Shown here: positions 1-11,100 of the stretch, in pieces
Position numbering within the stretch: the first letter of the stretch is position 1
Layout: each line of letters starts with the position of its first letter
Source: JADJDM01 sp044352985
GTDB lineage: Bacteria > Bacteroidota > Bacteroidia > B-17B0 > Aurantibacillaceae
Direction of reading: 5' to 3'
Assembly (NCBI GenBank): GCA_044352985.1
Contig: JBILCU010000015.1
Coordinates: 1 to 64,000 of the forward strand
DNA: 64,000 bases
Notes under the pieces: model-generated
Database searches by the model: none
Told to the model about the DNA's origin: nothing
What the model saw: only the letters and a program-made list of their open reading frames with translations
Made by a program: the position numbers and the translations under genes

Positions 1-3000
1 GCACAGCTACCTTGAACTTAACCATCAATCCACCTACGACTTCGACAAGTACTCAAGTTGCTTGTTCAACTTACACTTGGAATGGAAATACCTACAACAC
101 ATCTGGAACTTATACTTACACCACAACGAATGCAAACGGTTGCGATAGCACGGCAACCTTGAACTTAACGATCAATCCACCTACGACTTCAAGTACTAAC
201 CAAGTAGCTTGTTCAAGTTACACTTGGAACGGAAATACCTACAGCGCATCCGGAACTTATACTTACACCACAACCAATGCAAACGGTTGCGATAGCACAG
301 CTACTTTGAACTTAACCATCAACCAACCTACGACTTCAACAACAACTCAAGTTGCTTGTTCAGGTTATACTTGGAATGGAACTACTTACTCTGCATCCGG
401 AACTTACACTTACACCACAACCAATGCAAACGGTTGCGATAGCACAGCTACCTTGAACTTAACGGTTAACCAACCTACGACATCAACAACAACTCAAGTT
501 GCTTGTTCATCTTACACTTGGAACGGAAATACCTATAACGCATCCGGAACTTACACTTACACCACAACGAATGCAAACGGTTGCGATAGCACAGCAACCT
601 TGAACTTAACGATCAATCCACCTACTACTTCAACAACAACGCAAGTTGCTTGTTCAAGTTATACTTGGAATGGTACTACCTACTCTACAAGTGGAACCTA
701 TACTTACACCACAACGAATGCAAACGGTTGCGATAGCACAGCTACCTTGAACTTAACCATCAATCCACCTACGACTTCGACAAGTACTCAAGTTGCTTGT
801 TCAACTTACACTTGGAATGGAAATACCTACAACACATCTGGAACTTATACTTACACCACAACCAATGCAAACGGTTGCGATAGCACGGCTACTTTGAACC
901 TAACGATTAATCCACCTACGACTTCTACTACTTCACAAGTAGCCTGTTCAACTTACACTTGGAATGGAACTACTTACTCTACAAGCGGAACCTATACTTA
1001 CACCACAACGAATGCGAACGGTTGCGATAGCACAGCTACCTTGAACCTAACGATTAACCAACCTACGACTTCTACTAATTCACAAGTTGCATGTTCAACT
1101 TATACTTGGAATGGAAATACTTACTCTACAAGTGGAACCTATACTTACACCACAACGAATGCAAATGGTTGCGATAGCATAGCTACTTTAAACTTAACCA
1201 TCAATCCACCTACGACTTCTACTACTTCACAAGTTGCCTGTACATCTTACACTTGGAATGGAAATACCTACAACACATCTGGAACTTATACTTACACCAC
1301 AACGAATGCAAACGGTTGCGATAGCACAGCAACTTTGAACTTAACGATTAACCAACCTACGACTTCTACTACTTCACAAGTAGCCTGTTCAAGTTATACT
1401 TGGAATGGAAACACCTATAACGCATCTGGAACTTATACTTACACCACAACCAATGCAAACGGTTGCGATAGCACAGCTACCTTGAATTTAACCATCAATC
1501 CACCTACGACTTCTACTACTTCACAAGTAGCATGTTCAAGTTATACTTGGAATGGAAACACCTATAACGCATCAGGAACTTACACTTACACCACAACCAA
1601 TGCAAACGGTTGCGATAGCACAGCTACCTTGAACTTAACGATTAACACAACAATCAATAGCGCTGATACAGTAACAGCTTGTGGTTCGTATGTGTTTAAC
1701 GGAAACACTCTCACTTCAAGTGGAATCTACACCGATACCTTAACAAGTGTATCAGGTTGCGATAGCACAGCTACCTTGAACTTAACGATCAATCCACCTA
1801 CGACTTCAAGTACTAACCAAGTAACTTGTTCATCTTACACTTGGAATGGAAACACGTATAACATATCAGGAACCTATACTTACACCACAACGAATGCGAA
1901 CGGTTGCGATAGCACAGCTACTTTGAACCTAACAATCAATCCACCTACGACTTCAAGTACTAACCAAGTAGCTTGTTCGTCTTACCTTTGGAATGGAACT
2001 ACCTACTCTACAAGTGGAACATATACTTACACCACAACCAATGCGAACGGTTGCGATAGCACAGCTACTTTAAACTTAACCATCAATCAACCTACGACTT
2101 CGACAACCACACAAGTAGCATGTTCAACTTATACTTGGAATGGTACTACCTATTCTACAAGTGGAACCTATACTTACACCACAACGAATGCGAACGGTTG
2201 CGATAGCACAGCTACTTTGAACTTAACGATTAACCAACCTACGACTTCTACTACTTCACAAGTTGCATGTTCAACTTATACTTGGAATGGAAATACCTAC
2301 AGCGCATCCGGAACTTACACTTACACCACAACGAATGCAAACGGTTGCGATAGCACAGCAACCTTGAACTTAACGATCAATCCACCTACGACTTCAAGTA
2401 CTAACCAAGTTGCTTGTTCATCTTACACTTGGAATGGAAACACCTACACCACATCCGGAACTTATACCTACACCACAACCAATGCAAACGGTTGTGATAG
2501 CACAGCTACCTTGAACTTAACGGTTAACCAACCTACGACATCAACAACAACTCAAGTTGCCTGTTCAACTTACACTTGGAATGGAAACACCTACAACACA
2601 TCTGGAACTTATACTTACACCACAACGAATGCGAACGGTTGCGATAGCACGGCTACCTTGAACTTAACAATCAATCCACCTACGACTTCGACAAGTACTC
2701 AAGTAGCATGTTCATCTTACACTTGGAATGGAAATACCTACAACACATCTGGAACTTATACTTACACCACAACCAATGCGAACGGTTGCGATAGCACGGC
2801 TACCTTGAACTTAACGATTAACCAACCTACGACTTCTACTACTTCACAAGTTGCCTGTTCATCGTTTACTTGGAACGGAAACACCTATAACGCATCTGGA
2901 ACCTATACTTACACCACAACGAATGCGAATGGTTGTGATAGCACAGCAACTTTGAACCTGACTATCAACAACAGCATCAACACCAACGATACAGTTGTAG

Positions 3001-5627
3001 CTTGTGGTTCTTATGTGTTTAACGGAAACACACTAACAACAAGTGGAATTTACACCGATACCATAACAAGTGTATCTGGTTGCGATAGCATCATTACTTT
3101 GAACCTGACTATCAACAATGCAGTGAATACTACCGACACAGTCGTAGCTTGTGGTTCTTATGTATTTAATGGAAACACACTCACTGCAAGTGGAATCTAC
3201 ACCGACACTTTAACAAGTGTATCTGGTTGCGATAGCATCATCACATTGAACCTGACCATCAACAATAGCATCAACACGAACGATACAGTTGTAGCTTGCG
3301 GTTCGTATGTGTTCAATGGAAGTACACTAACAACAAGTGGAATCTACACCGATACCTTAACAAGTGTAACGGGTTGCGATAGTATCATTACATTGAACCT
3401 GACCATCAACAACAGCATCAACACCAACGATACCGTTGTAGCTTGTGGTTCTTATGTGTTTAATGGAAACACACTTTCTACAAGTGGCATCTACACCGAT
3501 ACATTAAGTACAATAACCGGTTGCGATAGCATCATTACATTGAACTTGATCATAAATAACAGCATCAACACCAACGATACAGTTGTAGCTTGTGGTTCTT
3601 ATGTGTTCAATGGAAATACACTCACTTCAAGTGGAATTTACACCGATAACTTAACAAGTGTAACGGGTTGTGATAGCATCATTACATTGAACCTGACTAT
3701 CAACAACAGCATCAACACCAACGATACAGTTGTAACTTGTGGTTCGTATGTGTTCAACGGAAATACACTCTTTGCAAGTGGAATTTACTCCGATACCTTA
3801 ACAAGTGTATCAGGTTGTGATAGCATCATTACATTGAATCTGACCATTAACCAACCGACTACATCAACAACCACACAAGTTGCTTGTTCGTCTTATACTT
3901 GGAACGGAAATACTTACTCTACAAGTGGAACCTATACTTACACCACAACGAATGCAAACGGTTGCGATAGCACAGCTACCTTAAACTTAACCATCAATCC
4001 ACCTACGACTTCGACAACCACTCAAGTTGCTTGTTCGTCTTACCTTTGGAATGGAACTACCTACTCTACAAGTGGAACCTATACTTACACCACAACCAAT
4101 GCTAACGGTTGCGATAGCACGGCTACTCTGAACTTAACCATCAACCAACCTACTACTTCTACTACTTCACAAGTTGCTTGTTCAACTTATACTTGGAATG
4201 GAAACACCTACAACACATCTGGAACTTATACTTACACCACAACGAATGCAAACGGTTGCGATAGTACAGCTACCTTGAACTTAACAATCAACAATGCAAT
4301 TAATAGCGCTGATACAGTAACAGCTTGCGGCTCGTATGTGTTCAACGGAAACACCCTCACTACAAGTGGCATCTACACAGATACATTAAGTACAATTACC
4401 GGTTGTGATAGTATTGTTAACTTGAACTTAACGATTAAATTACCAAGCAGTAATTCATTGAGTCTGACATCTTGTGATAGTATATCAGTAAACGGACAAA
4501 CCTATTTAACTTCAGGCATTTATATTCAGAATTTAATAAATTCCGTAGGCTGTGATTCTATTTTAACTTTAAACATTACTATCAATTCATCGCCACAACC
4601 TGTAATTTTAAATAGTGGACCAACAACATTCTGTTTAGGTGATTCTGTAGTTTTATCTATAAGTAATCCTAATCAGTTCCAACAATTCAATTGGAATTTT
4701 GGTTCAAATGCTTCTCAAATTGCTGCTGATACAAGTGGATTGTATGTGGTTAATGTAACTGATAACAATTCTTGTTCCGGTACAGCATCCATTTTAATTA
4801 CAGCTACACCATGCACATTTAGCTTTAATTCAGAAACTATCTATTTAACAACTAACAAAAACGTACAATCCAATATATTTGCTAATGAAAATAATTTATC
4901 CGGAATTGTAATAGATACAATTCCTTTATTAGCTCCAACAAAAGGAATAGTAAGAGTTTCAGCAAATGGAGAATTTACTTACACGCCAATTACAAATTTC
5001 AGTGGTTACGATAAGTTTGTGTTAAAAGGTTGTAACATATTCCTGGATTGTGCTAATGATACAGTTTATTTAGTTATTAGACCGCTGGCTCAAAATGACT
5101 ACTATACTACAAACGGAAATGCCAATTCATTGGCCGCAACAGGAAATATTTTGGATAATGATGCTGGAAGCTTAATTCAATCAACAGTAACCTTAATAAA
5201 TAATGTAAATAACGGAACATTGCAAGTAAATGCAAATGGATCATTCCTTTATAAACCTACCAGAAATTATTGTGGTTTAGATTCTTTTCAATATCAAATT
5301 TGCGACACCAATAATTTATGTTCGGTAGCTACATGTATTTTTGAAGTAACATGCAGAGAAATTACTATTCTTACAGGATTTAGTCCGAATGGAGATGGAA
5401 TTAATGATGGTTGGGTTTTACCAGATATTGAAGGAACTAATAACACAGTAAGTATTTTTGATCGCTGGGGAAGAATGGTCAGAAATTTCACAAATTATGA
5501 CAATACAACTATTTTCTGGGATGGTACAAATAGCTCTGGCGCTGAATTACCTTCAGGAACCTATTTTTATTCTATTGAAGTTGAAAACAAAAAAGTTAAA
5601 AAAGGCTGGGTAGAAATAACAAAATAA
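1..5627 (+). CDS. Giant repeat adhesin with T9SS type B (CHU_C) sorting domain, 5' partial
   Basis: The reading frame is open from the first base, so the true start and signal peptide lie upstream; 1874 residues are visible. About 31 tandem units of 49 residues (147 bp) come first, to about 4.6 kb. Each has two cysteines, one in a VACSSY/VACGSY segment and one in an NGCDS or SGCDS segment, probably an intradomain disulfide. A PKD/Ig-like segment follows (about 4.59-4.81 kb), then two cadherin-like or VCBS-like domains (about 4.82-5.35 kb). The last 90 residues begin with GFSPNGDGINDGW, the hallmark of the gliding-motility-associated C-terminal domain recognised by T9SS. The protein is therefore expected to be exported by T9SS and shown on the cell surface or released. 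The ligand is unknown. I do not recognise a named family for the repeat itself. Confidence 0.93.
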   Translation, partial: TATLNLTINPPTTSTSTQVACSTYTWNGNTYNTSGTYTYTTTNANGCDSTATLNLTINPPTTSSTNQVACSSYTWNGNTYSASGTYTYTTTNANGCDSTATLNLTINQPTTSTTTQVACSGYTWNGTTYSASGTYTYTTTNANGCDSTATLNLTVNQPTTSTTTQVACSSYTWNGNTYNASGTYTYTTTNANGCDSTATLNLTINPPTTSTTTQVACSSYTWNGTTYSTSGTYTYTTTNANGCDSTATLNLTINPPTTSTSTQVACSTYTWNGNTYNTSGTYTYTTTNANGCDSTATLNLTINPPTTSTTSQVACSTYTWNGTTYSTSGTYTYTTTNANGCDSTATLNLTINQPTTSTNSQVACSTYTWNGNTYSTSGTYTYTTTNANGCDSIATLNLTINPPTTSTTSQVACTSYTWNGNTYNTSGTYTYTTTNANGCDSTATLNLTINQPTTSTTSQVACSSYTWNGNTYNASGTYTYTTTNANGCDSTATLNLTINPPTTSTTSQVACSSYTWNGNTYNASGTYTYTTTNANGCDSTATLNLTINTTINSADTVTACGSYVFNGNTLTSSGIYTDTLTSVSGCDSTATLNLTINPPTTSSTNQVTCSSYTWNGNTYNISGTYTYTTTNANGCDSTATLNLTINPPTTSSTNQVACSSYLWNGTTYSTSGTYTYTTTNANGCDSTATLNLTINQPTTSTTTQVACSTYTWNGTTYSTSGTYTYTTTNANGCDSTATLNLTINQPTTSTTSQVACSTYTWNGNTYSASGTYTYTTTNANGCDSTATLNLTINPPTTSSTNQVACSSYTWNGNTYTTSGTYTYTTTNANGCDSTATLNLTVNQPTTSTTTQVACSTYTWNGNTYNTSGTYTYTTTNANGCDSTATLNLTINPPTTSTSTQVACSSYTWNGNTYNTSGTYTYTTTNANGCDSTATLNLTINQPTTSTTSQVACSSFTWNGNTYNASGTYTYTTTNANGCDSTATLNLTINNSINTNDTVVACGSYVFNGNTLTTSGIYTDTITSVSGCDSIITLNLTINNAVNTTDTVVACGSYVFNGNTLTASGIYTDTLTSVSGCDSIITLNLTINNSINTNDTVVACGSYVFNGSTLTTSGIYTDTLTSVTGCDSIITLNLTINNSINTNDTVVACGSYVFNGNTLSTSGIYTDTLSTITGCDSIITLNLIINNSINTNDTVVACGSYVFNGNTLTSSGIYTDNLTSVTGCDSIITLNLTINNSINTNDTVVTCGSYVFNGNTLFASGIYSDTLTSVSGCDSIITLNLTINQPTTSTTTQVACSSYTWNGNTYSTSGTYTYTTTNANGCDSTATLNLTINPPTTSTTTQVACSSYLWNGTTYSTSGTYTYTTTNANGCDSTATLNLTINQPTTSTTSQVACSTYTWNGNTYNTSGTYTYTTTNANGCDSTATLNLTINNAINSADTVTACGSYVFNGNTLTTSGIYTDTLSTITGCDSIVNLNLTIKLPSSNSLSLTSCDSISVNGQTYLTSGIYIQNLINSVGCDSILTLNITINSSPQPVILNSGPTTFCLGDSVVLSISNPNQFQQFNWNFGSNASQIAADTSGLYVVNVTDNNSCSGTASILITATPCTFSFNSETIYLTTNKNVQSNIFANENNLSGIVIDTIPLLAPTKGIVRVSANGEFTYTPITNFSGYDKFVLKGCNIFLDCANDTVYLVIRPLAQNDYYTTNGNANSLAATGNILDNDAGSLIQSTVTLINNVNNGTLQVNANGSFLYKPTRNYCGLDSFQYQICDTNNLCSVATCIFEVTCREITILTGFSPNGDGINDGWVLPDIEGTNNTVSIFDRWGRMVRNFTNYDNTTIFWDGTNSSGAELPSGTYFYSIEVENKKVKKGWVEITK
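12..4585 (+). repeat. Coding tandem array of about 31 units of 147 bp in two subfamilies
   Basis: The string cctacgac recurs at 33 and 180, giving a period of exactly 147 bp. Counting GCDS motifs gives about 31 units. Twenty-two are type A (TTST...QVACSSYTWNGNTY...GTYTYTTTNANGCDS), eight are type B (NDTVVACGSYVFNGNTL...GIYTDT...SGCDS), and the last is a divergent unit. The order is A x11, B, A x8, B x6, A x3, B, divergent. Both types are 49 residues long, so they are interchangeable in frame. Nucleotide identity among A units is very high, which suggests recent homogenisation. Unit number is probably variable and prone to collapse in short-read assemblies. Confidence 0.95.
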
Positions 5628-5711
5628 ATTTTCATTAATTTTAAACCTTAGTTATTTAGAAACAAAATTGTTATTAATATTTATTATTTTCGCTATCTAT
5701 AATATTTAATT

Positions 5712-6632
5712 GTGTTGAAAAAACTTTTCTTAATATCTGTACTTTTTATTTTATCGCTTTTTCCATTAAGCGCTCAATACTTTTTAGAGTATGGTGGCAG
5801 TTTAGGTGTAGCTAATTATTTAGGAGATATTGGAGGTAATGATGGGACAAGAAAAGATTTTGTTTCGGATATGAAATTAGCTAAAACCAGACAAGCGTTA
5901 AACGGCTATGTACGATATAAAATAAAAAGATATATTTTTTTAAAATCAGAATTAAATTATCTAAGAATTGCAGGAGATGATAAGTTAACAACAAATGTTG
6001 ATAGAAATGCAAGAAATCTGAGTTTTGTCAATGATATGATCGATTTGAATTTCCAGGGCCAATTTGTGTTTTTTGAAGACATGGATTTGGGAGCAGATTA
6101 TCGATTTAGATTAGGCATGAGATGCTTTATTGGCACTGGTGTTGGTTTTTTTTACAGCGAGCCTAAAACGAGATACAAAGGTGAAATGGTAAAATTAAGA
6201 CCATTACAAACTGAGGGTGTAAAGTATAGTGCATTTGGATTATCTGTTCCTCTTACAATAGGAGTTCATTTTACTTATAAGAAAAAACACCGATTTGGCT
6301 GGGAATTATGTTGGAGAAAAACATTTACCGATTATCTTGATGATATTTCTAGAGGTTATGGCGATCCATCAAAAATGTCGCCTTTAGGAGTAGAATTATC
6401 GAACAGAACTGATGAATTAAGCATTCCTGTTGCATTAGCAAATAACTATGGATACGATCCTATTATGAATCCTAAAAATATAAGAGGGAAAGCCGATTTT
6501 GATAATTATGTTACAATGTGTTTTACATATGGATATGTAATTCGTGGAAAAAGTAGTTTCTATAAATCGCGTTACAGCAATTTCTTTATTAAAAAACGTA
6601 GAAAATTACGCACTCTGCGTTCTAAATTCTAG
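5712..6632 (+). CDS. PorG-like DUF6089 outer-membrane protein
   Basis: A 306-residue protein with a clear signal peptide (hydrophobic stretch ending PLSAQY, cleavage near residue 21-22). The mature part has alternating aromatic and polar strands typical of a small beta-barrel, and opens with an EYGGSLGVANYLGDIGG segment characteristic of DUF6089. In Porphyromonas gingivalis the DUF6089 protein PorG is a T9SS component; that is family knowledge, and the match here is from recognition of the N-terminal motif. The gene lies 84 bp after the T9SS cargo adhesin on the same strand. The start is GTG at 5712, or TTG one codon later; neither has a good ribosome binding site. A strong terminator follows at 6652. 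Confidence 0.72.
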   Translation: MLKKLFLISVLFILSLFPLSAQYFLEYGGSLGVANYLGDIGGNDGTRKDFVSDMKLAKTRQALNGYVRYKIKRYIFLKSELNYLRIAGDDKLTTNVDRNARNLSFVNDMIDLNFQGQFVFFEDMDLGADYRFRLGMRCFIGTGVGFFYSEPKTRYKGEMVKLRPLQTEGVKYSAFGLSVPLTIGVHFTYKKKHRFGWELCWRKTFTDYLDDISRGYGDPSKMSPLGVELSNRTDELSIPVALANNYGYDPIMNPKNIRGKADFDNYVTMCFTYGYVIRGKSSFYKSRYSNFFIKKRRKLRTLRSKF

Positions 6633-6651
6633 TAAAAAATACATTTAAATT

Positions 6652-6685
6652 AAAAAAGCTGCCTTTTTTGAGGCAGCTTTTTTTT
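6652..6685 (+). terminator. Rho-independent terminator after the PorG-like gene
   Basis: A perfect 12-bp stem (aaaaaagctgcc / ggcagctttttt) with an 8-nt loop, followed by a T run. It lies 19 bp after the stop codon of the upstream plus-strand gene. Confidence 0.88.
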
Positions 6686-6836
6686 AATAAAAACAATCAA
6701 CGAAATTTATATGATATTGATTTCTTTTAAGTTTGTTTTTTTCATCGGTTTTTCAGTTTAAAGTTAAAATATTTCTACTTTTAAACTGTCCTATTTTTGG
6801 GGAGGGTTACGGCGTCATTTTGACATTTTTTAAAAA

Positions 6837-6868
6837 TTTGTAGGGCTTATTTTGTTTCTTTAAATTTG
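6837..6868 (+). promoter_or_regulatory. Bacteroidota-type promoter of mltG
   Basis: TTTG at 6837-6840, a 20-nt spacer, then TAAATTTG at 6861-6868. This matches the Bacteroidota housekeeping promoter pattern (TTTG at -33, TAnnTTTG at -7). Transcription would start near 6872, leaving a leader of about 10 nt before the ATG at 6883. Confidence 0.6.
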
Positions 6869-6882
6869 AAATTTTAAAAGCT

Positions 6883-7938
6883 ATGGCCAAAAAAAAATCT
6901 TTTGGGGTAAAATTATTTCGATCAATACTCATAATTTTTCTTGCGCTAGTAACTTGGGGAGGATGGATTGCCTATCAAAATCTCATAAAAAACAACGTAA
7001 AGTTAGACGGAAAAAAAACTGCTTTCTTTTATGTTAAAACAAATTCAACCTATCAAGAGTTATTAAACGATCTTCAAGATCAAGGCATCATAATTAATTT
7101 AGGTTCATTTGATTGGCTAGCAAGAAAATTAAATCTTGATAAAGAATTTAAACCAGGAAGATATCGGATATCTCCTAAAATGACGAACAGACAAATTATT
7201 AATATGATAAAAAAAGGTAAGCAGGAAAAAGTGACATTTACTTTTAACTATACCGATAGAACAAAAGAACAAATCATAGAAAAGATAAGCACCAAACTTG
7301 AAATATCATCCAGCGAACTCGTGACGTTTTTTAACGATGAAGCAAAATTACTTGAAATGGGGTTCAATAAGGAAACTATAAGAGCATTGTTTTTACCTAA
7401 AACGTATGAATTAAATTGGAACACATCACTAAAGGATTTTTTAAAACTTATAGAAACCTATTATAAAAATTTTTGGACTATTGAACGGAAGGAAAAAGCA
7501 AAAAAAATGAATTATAGTGAAGCAGAAATTATTACGCTTGCTTCTATAGTTCAATGTGAATCAACCATAAAATCTGAACAATGCAAAATCGCCGGCGTTT
7601 ACTTAAACCGAATTCATAAAAAAATGCAATTACAAGCCGATCCAACATTAATTTTCGCATCAGGTAATTTTAATACCCATCGCGTATTAAATGCAGATAA
7701 AAAAATTGAATCTCCATACAATACGTATAAATATTTTGGCTTACCTCCTGGCCCAATTTGTTTACCTTATAATCAGGCTATTGACGCAGTTTTAAATCAT
7801 GAAAAACATAATTATATTTTTTTCTGCGCAAAACCTGATTTAAAAGGATATTCCAATTTTTCTGTTTCTTATGCTGAACATAAAAAATTTGCAGAAGCCT
7901 ATCAAAAAGAAATGGACAGAAGAGGCATAAAAAGATAA
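6883..7938 (+). CDS. mltG: Endolytic murein transglycosylase MltG
   Basis: A 351-residue protein of the MltG/YceG family, which cuts nascent peptidoglycan glycan strands at the periplasmic face of the inner membrane. One N-terminal membrane helix spans about residues 12-32, followed by a LysM-like region and the catalytic domain. Conserved motifs seen are NRI...MQLQADPT, YNTY and GLPPGPI. The catalytic glutamate of E. coli MltG (E218, as I recall the sequence) aligns with E226 in the segment ASIVQCES. The other glutamate usually present two residues before it is Q224 here. The gene is monocistronic with its own promoter upstream. Confidence 0.93.
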   Translation: MAKKKSFGVKLFRSILIIFLALVTWGGWIAYQNLIKNNVKLDGKKTAFFYVKTNSTYQELLNDLQDQGIIINLGSFDWLARKLNLDKEFKPGRYRISPKMTNRQIINMIKKGKQEKVTFTFNYTDRTKEQIIEKISTKLEISSSELVTFFNDEAKLLEMGFNKETIRALFLPKTYELNWNTSLKDFLKLIETYYKNFWTIERKEKAKKMNYSEAEIITLASIVQCESTIKSEQCKIAGVYLNRIHKKMQLQADPTLIFASGNFNTHRVLNADKKIESPYNTYKYFGLPPGPICLPYNQAIDAVLNHEKHNYIFFCAKPDLKGYSNFSVSYAEHKKFAEAYQKEMDRRGIKR

Positions 7939-8184
7939 GTTATAAATTACATTCATAATAAAACTTCTCTTCCTATTACTAAAAACACATAAGCTAGAAA
8001 TTAATTTAATTCAATTGATTGTTAATTCTATTAACTTCAAAACATTAATAATAATCAACAATTGATTAAACCTACTTACCATTCATCATCATTTAACTAC
8101 GTTGGTAAAAAAATCGTACATTACACATATAAATAAACTTATTTGCATTAATATTATACAATCATAGATTAAATAAATTCTAGC

Positions 8185-11100
8185 ATGAAAAATAAATTTA
8201 CGCTCGCAGTTTTAGTTTGCATTTTATTCTTTAAAAGTGTTTCATTTGCCCAAAACAAATCACCTTTTAAAAACATACAAAAATTTAAACTTTCTGAGCT
8301 AATTACTGAAAACGATTATTTACCCAAAACAATTGTATTTAAATTAAGTCCAAAATATCGCAGTATTGCACAATTAAATACTATTCAGCATCCTCAATTG
8401 CAATTGGTATTAAATTATTTGGGAGTAGAAAAATTGGAAAAGAAATTTCCTTTACACAAAACTCCTGAAAAAGAAAAAAATGAATTTGGTCAACAATACG
8501 CCGATTTATCTCTAATTTATCAATTAAAATACACCAACGATATTGATATCGAATACGCTGCAAACCAATTATTAGCAACAGGTGCAATGGTATATGCTGA
8601 ACCGCACTATATTTTTAAATTTTTTGATTATGAACCAAACGACACACGAGCAGATTCTGTTGCCGGCAACCAACGTAATGCCTTTAAACGAATTAGAGCC
8701 TATAAGGCTTGGGATTTATCGCTTGGTGGTTCAAGAGGCGATGCAAACACTGTAATTGCAATTGTTGATAGTGGAAGTGATTTGGATCATCCTGATCTTG
8801 CTGCAAATATTTATAAAAATTTAGCCGATCCGATTAATGGTACAGATGATGATGCTGATGGATACACCGATAACTTTAATGGTTGGGATTTAGGTGGAGC
8901 TGATTATAACACGGTAGTTGGAGACAATAATCCTAATTGCGTGGGTGCAAATAATAATCACGGATCTCATGTTTCTGGTTGCGCCGCTCAAGTATCAGAT
9001 AATAATGTTGGTGGAGCCGGAATAGGTTTCAACTGTAAATTATTAATTGTAAAAGCAGCAGCAGATAACGACACTAGAGGTTCTGGAGGTGTTGGATATG
9101 TAATTGCAGGTTATGAAGGAATTACCTATGCTGCTGATCATGGCGCTCACATCATTAATTGTTCGTGGGGTGGAGCCGGTGGAGGATCATTTGGTCAAGA
9201 TATTGTAGATTATGCAACAATTAATAAAAATGCATTAGTTATTGCAGCAGCAGGAAATGATGGTCAGGATTTGGCATATTTTCCCGCATCATATACCTAT
9301 GTGTTATCTGTTGCAGCTACAAATTCTTCAAGTGATGGTAAAGCTACTTTCTCAAATTACAATTATACAGTTGATTTAAGTGCGCCTGGAAATCAAATTG
9401 ATGCAACTATTTACAACAATAATTACACTGCGCAAAGTGGAACATCAATGGCAGCGCCAATTGTTGCTGGTGCTGCAGGCTTGGTAAAATCAAAATTCCC
9501 AAATTATACCGGATTACAAATTGCTGAACGATTAAAGCAAACAACCGATAATAATTATAGATCATTTGATGCTGTTACTAATCCTAACATTACCAATCCG
9601 GCAGCTACTGCTTCTTCTTTACAAAACAAATTAGGTACAGGAAGATTAAACGCGTTTAGGGCCTTAGTAGATCCTCAAGGACCATCTGTTGTGTTTCAAA
9701 ATGAAAACATAATTGACAACAATGATATGGCTTTCGTTATTGGTGATACGTTATTTATAAGTGGTGAGTTTATGAATTTTCTTACGGCAACATCTAATTC
9801 ATCTGTAGCATCCATTAAAGCTATTTCTAATGGCAGTTATCTCACAGTAATTGATACAGTATTTAATTTAGGAGCATTAGCAACAATGGCCACAACAAAT
9901 AACTCATCAGATCCTTTCAAATTTAAAATTAATACCGGTACGCCACTAAATACTATTATAACTTTTAGAATTTTAATTAAAGATGGTTCATATTTTAGTA
10001 ATTTCTATTTTAATGTTACAACAAATGTAGATTACATTAATGTTGGAATTAATGATTTGCAAACTACAATTACCAGTAAAAGTAAAATTGGCTGGAACCA
10101 GGATGGGGCAACCGAAGGTTTAGGATTTAGTTATTTAGGTACTCAAATGTTGTACGAAGGTGGTTTAATGATTGGAACAAGCACAAGTGCTGTATCAGAT
10201 AGAGTTAGAGGAAGCAATGGAACAGCTTCTGATCAAGACTTTACAACTACAGAAAATGTGTATAGAGTAGTGCCGTCAGTTCGTTCGGAGTTTGACATAC
10301 ATGGAGTAATGAATGATTTTTCGGCAAGCCCAACACAAAACTTATTAGTATCTCACAATGCTTACGCATGGAGCACACCAGGTAATAGAAAATACGTGAT
10401 AGTTGAATACTTTATTAAGAATAATGGATCTACTCCATTAGCAAATTTATATGCGGGTATTTCAGCTGATTGGGATATTGATGCAGTTAGCTATGCAAAA
10501 AACCGTTCGGATTATGATGCTGCTCGTAAGATGGGCTACTCTTGGTTAACTGACGTAAATGGAAAATATGCCGGCATTAAAGTTTTAACTCCTGAAGCAG
10601 GAAACTTTTACGCAATTGATAACGTTGCAGGTGGTAATGGTGGGTTAGATATTGTTGATGCAAATAATTATTACAGTACTGCCGATAAGTATACCGCATT
10701 ATCAACACCAAGATTACAAGCTGGTGTAGCAGATGCAGACGGCGAAGATGTATTGAATGTTATGTCTTCTGGCCCTTACAATGTAAATGCGGGAGACTCA
10801 GTAAAAGTGGCTTTTGCATTAATTTGTGGAGATGACTTAATAGATATAAAAAAATCAGCAGATAGTGCGCAGGTTCATTATGATGTGATGTATCCTGTTG
10901 GATTAAGTCAAAACACTAGTTTAAATGAATCTTACCTAACTGTTTATCCAAATCCATCAAATGGTAGAATTTATGTAGATAATTTTAGTAATGATTCCTT
11001 TGAATTTGAATTATTAAATAATTTAGGGCAAATTGTTAAAACCACAACAGTTAATGGATTGGTTACAAAACAAGAAATTGATGTAACAAATCTTACAAAT

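Noticed and set aside
12..14. TTG at 12 as the start of the adhesin gene
   Set aside because: The frame and the repeat pattern are already open at base 1; this codon is an internal leucine of a repeat unit.
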